Shown here in pieces: positions 60,734-64,000 of a stretch of DNA of 64,000 nucleotides. The notes beneath the pieces are model-generated. The model was given only the letters and a program-made list of their open reading frames with translations, ran no database searches and was not told where the DNA came from. The stretch lies in the NCBI RefSeq assembly GCF_900604335.1, contig NZ_UWOD01000002.1, forward strand, positions 248,001-312,000, read 5' to 3'. Every line of letters starts with the position of its first letter. The first letter of the stretch is position 1. Source of the DNA: Intestinibacillus sp. Marseille-P6563 (lineage in GTDB: Bacteria > Bacillota > Clostridia > Oscillospirales > Butyricicoccaceae). The position numbers and the translations under genes are program-made.

Positions 60734-61363
60734 TCATTTCTTTTCCGCGTCCTGTTCGATCTGCGGTTTGGAGTGGAAGGAAAACCGGTTTTCTTTGCCG
60801 GTCAGGATGCGCTTGATATTGGAGCGGTGCATGAAGATGACCGCTGCCGACATGCAGGCGGATACGACGGTCAGCCGCACGTCGTGATGGAAAATCTGCA
60901 TGGTGATCGGAAAGCTGATGGCCCCCAGAATGGAGCCGAGCGACACCCAGCGGGTCAGCCCCACGGCGATCACAAAGAGGACAAACGCCACCAGAAAGAT
61001 GCGCCAGTCCAAAAAGACCAGCATGGTCGCGCCGACGAGCACGCCCTTGCCGCCGCGAAAACCAAAGTACACCGGAAACACATGGCCCAGGATGACAAAG
61101 ATCCCTGCCACCAGTTTGCCCATCATGCCGGCGAGCATACCGCCCACGGCCAGCGCAACCGCAGCTTTGCCGATGTCGCCCACCAGCACCAGCAGCGTTT
61201 TGCCCGCGCCCATGGTGCGGTAGGAATTGGTCAATCCGGCGTTGCCGCTGCCATAGGTGCGGATGTCCTTGCCGAGCGTCAGCTTACAGATGATGATGGC
61301 AAAGCTCAGCGAACCGAGCAGATAGGCGATGGCTGCGATGATGCAAAAATGAGATACCCCCAT
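60734..61363 (-). CDS. plsY: glycerol-3-phosphate acyltransferase PlsY
   Basis: 209 residues with five or six membrane helices. TYGSGNAGLTNSYRTMG (active-site GSGN loop), FRGGKGVLVGATMLV and RWVSLGSILGAISFPITMQI are the family motifs. Acylates glycerol 3-phosphate with acyl phosphate. Between der and gpsA in the same unit. Confidence 0.96.
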   Translation of the reverse strand: MGVSHFCIIAAIAYLLGSLSFAIIICKLTLGKDIRTYGSGNAGLTNSYRTMGAGKTLLVLVGDIGKAAVALAVGGMLAGMMGKLVAGIFVILGHVFPVYFGFRGGKGVLVGATMLVFLDWRIFLVAFVLFVIAVGLTRWVSLGSILGAISFPITMQIFHHDVRLTVVSACMSAAVIFMHRSNIKRILTGKENRFSFHSKPQIEQDAEKK

Positions 61364-61384
61364 AGCTGTCCTCCTCTGATTCGG

Positions 61385-62710
61385 TTATTCTTTATCCCCG
61401 CGCTGGCGCACAACGATGCGCACCGGCGTACCGGTCAGGCCAAAGACCTCCCGGATCTGATTTTCGAGATAGCGCTGATAGGAGAAATGGAACAGCCGCG
61501 CATCGTTGCAGAAAAAGACGAACGTCGGCGGGGTCACACCAGCCTGGGTGACATAATAGATCTTCAGGCGGCGGCCCTTGTCGGTGGGCGGCTGGACGCG
61601 CGCGGTCGCCTCGGCCAGAATCGAGTTGAGCTGGCCGGTCGGGATGCGCTTATGGTTCTGCTCGTAGACTTCGGCGATCAGGCCGTAGAGCTTATCCACC
61701 CGCTGGCCGGTCAGCGCCGAGATGAACAGCACGGGCGCATAGGGCATATAGGCCAGGCCTTCGCGCACGCGCAGGGTGTATTCCTTCATCGTGCTGCCGT
61801 CCTTTTCGACCAGGTCCCATTTGTTGACCACCACGATGCAGGCCTTGCCCGCGTTGTGCGCTTCGCCCGCGACCTTGGTGTCCTGTTCGGTCACGCCTTC
61901 GGTCGCGTCGATCATGATGACGCACACATCGGCGCGCTCGACCGCCATAAGCGAACGCATGACCGAGAATTTTTCGATTTTTTCCTCGACCTTGGACTTC
62001 TTGCGGATGCCCGCGGTGTCGATGAAGGTGAACTTGCCGTGGGCGTTGTCCACATCGGCGTCCACACTGTCGCGCGTGGTGCCCGCGACGTTGGACACGA
62101 TCACGCGCTCTTCGCCCAGCACCTTATTCAAAAGGCTGGACTTGCCCACATTGGGCTTGCCGATGAGTGCGACCCGGATGCGGCCTTCCTCCTCGCCATC
62201 CCCCTCTTCGGGCGGGAAGTGTTCATACACCGCGTCCAGCAGGTCGCCGGTACCGTAGCCGTGCAGGGCCGAAATGCCGAACGGGTCGCCCAGCCCCAGG
62301 TTATAAAACTCAAAGATGCCCGGGTCGGGTGCGCCCGGCTTGTCGCACTTGTTGACTGCCAGCACAATCGGCTTGCCCGAGCGCTGGAGCATGGAGGCGA
62401 CTTCCTCGTCGGCCGCGGTCACACCGGTCTTGAGGTCGGTGATGAACACGATCACATCCGCGTGATGGATGGCCGCTTCGGCCTGGTAACGCATGAATTT
62501 TAAGATTTCGTTATCGTTTCGCGGCTCGATGCCGCCGGTATCGATGACCGAAAAGGTCCGGCCGCGCCATTCGCTGTCTGCATACAGGCGATCGCGCGTC
62601 ACGCCCGGCGTGTCCTCGACAATGGACAGGCGCTTGCCGGCCAGACGGTTAAAAAGCTGCGACTTGCCGACATTCGGACGGCCGACAATCGCAACCGTAG
62701 GTTTCGACAT
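61385..62710 (-). CDS. der: ribosome biogenesis GTPase Der (EngA)
   Basis: 441 residues from the ATG after AGGAGGTTTCCCTC. Two G domains in tandem (GRPNVGKSQLFNRLAGK and GKPNVGKSSLLNKVLGE, DTGGIEP and DTAGIRKKS, NKCD and NKWD) then a KH-like domain (KIYYVTQAGVTPPTFVFFCN). Needed for 50S assembly. Tandem GTPase layout is unique to Der. Confidence 0.98.
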   Translation of the reverse strand: MSKPTVAIVGRPNVGKSQLFNRLAGKRLSIVEDTPGVTRDRLYADSEWRGRTFSVIDTGGIEPRNDNEILKFMRYQAEAAIHHADVIVFITDLKTGVTAADEEVASMLQRSGKPIVLAVNKCDKPGAPDPGIFEFYNLGLGDPFGISALHGYGTGDLLDAVYEHFPPEEGDGEEEGRIRVALIGKPNVGKSSLLNKVLGEERVIVSNVAGTTRDSVDADVDNAHGKFTFIDTAGIRKKSKVEEKIEKFSVMRSLMAVERADVCVIMIDATEGVTEQDTKVAGEAHNAGKACIVVVNKWDLVEKDGSTMKEYTLRVREGLAYMPYAPVLFISALTGQRVDKLYGLIAEVYEQNHKRIPTGQLNSILAEATARVQPPTDKGRRLKIYYVTQAGVTPPTFVFFCNDARLFHFSYQRYLENQIREVFGLTGTPVRIVVRQRGDKE

Positions 62711-62723
62711 GAGGGAAACCTCC

Positions 62724-64000
62724 TTATTCTTCAAAAATCTTGGCCAGCAGGTCGGCGCCGTCGATCTCGACCGGCACCACCGGCACTCCGATACGCGCGC
62801 TGACCTCGGCGGGCGTCAGGTCGTCCAAAAAGACATCGCCGCCGTCGCGCAGCATATTGGCCGAAATGAGCACCCGTTCGCCCAAATCCCGGCCTTCCAG
62901 TTGGGCGGCCAGGTCCTGGCCGGTGATGAGGCCAGCCACCGAAACGCCATGCCCAAAGAAGTCGTTGCGGATCTCCACAACTTTTCCGTCTAAATTATCG
63001 CACACCTGTCCGGCCTCGTCAATTAGTTTTGCCAAACTCGGACCGGCTGCCGTGCCGGTGGCGATGGTGAACGACCGCGCCGTGCGGCCCGCATAATCGG
63101 GCAGCGCCAGCCGGAACTCCTCCATAAACAGGGGCAGCATGCCGATGCCGTTTTCAAACTGGGTGAAATCCTCGTAATAATCGGCATCGGGCAGCGGCCG
63201 GCCGGCCTTGAGGTACAGTTCGTCCCCGCCCCAGGCCAGGCGCGTGCCATGCTTTGTAAGGCACTCGGCCGCAAAGGCTTCCACGATGTCCAGGATACGC
63301 CCCGCGCCCTCGACCGACGTGGGTTTGAGCGGATACAGTCCTTCGCGGTGGCGGGTCATGCCGAACGGCACGACCGAAATGCTGTTTACCGCCGGGAACA
63401 GGGCTTCCAGGTCGCGCAGCGACCGGACGAGCTCCTCCCCGTCGTTGAGACCCTCGCACACGACCAGCTGGCAGTTCATCGTAATGCCTGCCTCAGCAAA
63501 GCGCGGCAGCAGTTTCAGCGCTTCGCCCGCGCGCGGGTTGCGCAGCATCTGGACGCGCAATTCGGGATTGGTCGTCTGCACCGAAATGTTGATGGGCGAG
63601 ATGTGCATGCGCAAAATGCGCTGCACGTCCTCCTCAGACAGGTTGGTCATCGAGATATAGTTGCCCATCAAAAAGGACAGGCGTGCATCGTCGTCCTTGA
63701 CATACAGTGTATCACGCATACCGCGGGGAAGCTGGTCGATAAAGCAAAAGACACATTTGTTGGAGCACCGCTTCATTTTATCCATCAGGTAGTGCTCAAA
63801 ATTCAGGCCCAGCGGTTCGCCTTCGGCCTTGCGCACCCGGACCTCCCGCGTCTGTCCGGCCGCATCCTGCACCAGCAGCGTCACGCGGCTGTCATAGCTG
63901 TAAAATTTCAGGTCGAGCACGTCCCGGATGGGCGCGCCGTCGATCTTGAGCAGCGTTTCCCCGGCCTGGACACCGGCGCGCGCGCAGGGCGAACCCGGGT
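62724..64000 (-). CDS. DUF512 protein (PDZ plus radical SAM-like), N-terminus outside window
   Basis: The last 425 codons are present and the frame is open to the window edge. An N-terminal PDZ-like part starts PGSPCARAGVQAGETLLKID. Then CSNKCVFCFIDQLPRG (a radical SAM-type CxxxCxxC), RDTLYVKDDDARLSFLMGNY, VQTTNPELRVQMLRNPRAG and GEELVRSLRDLEALFPAVNS identify the DUF512/FeS-containing family. It lies upstream of der, a conserved Firmicutes pair. Biochemical role unknown. Confidence 0.9.
   Translation of the reverse strand, partial: PGSPCARAGVQAGETLLKIDGAPIRDVLDLKFYSYDSRVTLLVQDAAGQTREVRVRKAEGEPLGLNFEHYLMDKMKRCSNKCVFCFIDQLPRGMRDTLYVKDDDARLSFLMGNYISMTNLSEEDVQRILRMHISPINISVQTTNPELRVQMLRNPRAGEALKLLPRFAEAGITMNCQLVVCEGLNDGEELVRSLRDLEALFPAVNSISVVPFGMTRHREGLYPLKPTSVEGAGRILDIVEAFAAECLTKHGTRLAWGGDELYLKAGRPLPDADYYEDFTQFENGIGMLPLFMEEFRLALPDYAGRTARSFTIATGTAAGPSLAKLIDEAGQVCDNLDGKVVEIRNDFFGHGVSVAGLITGQDLAAQLEGRDLGERVLISANMLRDGGDVFLDDLTPAEVSARIGVPVVPVEIDGADLLAKIFEE

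Noticed and set aside
1-64000. CRISPR array or rRNA genes
   Set aside because: No regularly spaced direct repeats and no 16S, 23S or 5S sequence were seen.

Overview
The window reads as part of the chromosome of a flagellated, anaerobic, moderately GC-rich Clostridia member, most like the Oscillospirales/gut Ruminococcaceae type. The grounds are the clostridial flagellar gene order (flgB-flgC-fliE-fliF-G-H-I-J-K-flgD and a small flagellar-operon protein), YjfB, WhiA/RapZ/DnaE linkage, PSP1/RicT, DarA-type c-di-AMP receptor, SLH-domain surface proteins and Gram-positive Shine-Dalgarno sites. Species cannot be fixed from sequence reading alone.

Layout. 1-8.6 kb: flagellar basal body, motor switch and export-apparatus operon on the minus strand, behind a sigma-A-like promoter at about 8.65 kb. 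9.0-13.3 kb: an SLH-domain surface protein and a chemoreceptor. 13.6-15.1 kb: an IS110-family insertion whose upstream non-coding end could encode a bridge RNA. 15.1-18.3 kb: lipoprotein, YjfB motility protein, a YabE-like 3D/G5 cell-wall protein and a CmpB-like membrane protein. 18.4-27.3 kb: a ChrA pair followed by a catabolic cluster with a quinate/shikimate-dehydrogenase-like enzyme, ABM monooxygenase, hydroxypyruvate-isomerase-like TIM barrel, AraC regulator, full TRAP transporter, beta-hydroxyacid dehydrogenase and a second TIM-barrel isomerase. The genes suggest uptake and breakdown of an organic or sugar acid.

27.7-36.1 kb is an accessory region: an IS256 remnant, a DnaB-like gene that has lost its Walker A part, a replication-initiator-like gene, several XRE regulators, lipoprotein, DUF4236 and PH-domain genes, a Uma2 nuclease and a tyrosine integrase lying directly against tRNA-Val(GAC). 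It also carries unexplained regulatory structure: three copies of a 17-bp palindrome (GTGTNCAANTTGNACAC), three LexA-box-like sites (one just downstream of a consensus promoter driving a 49-aa ORF), and two near-identical minus-strand transcription units with consensus promoters and terminator hairpins that look like twin small RNAs.

36.1-64 kb is core genome: efp, mtaB, an NlpC/P60 cell-wall hydrolase preceded by two tandem WalR-type boxes, serA-serC, a QueG-like protein, a decarboxylase-darA-holB-ricT operon, a polysaccharide deacetylase, a kinase-SDR pair, pfkA, dnaE-whiA-rapZ-murB and gpsA-plsY-der-DUF512.

All calls come from reading translated sequence and motifs by eye; no database search was possible.
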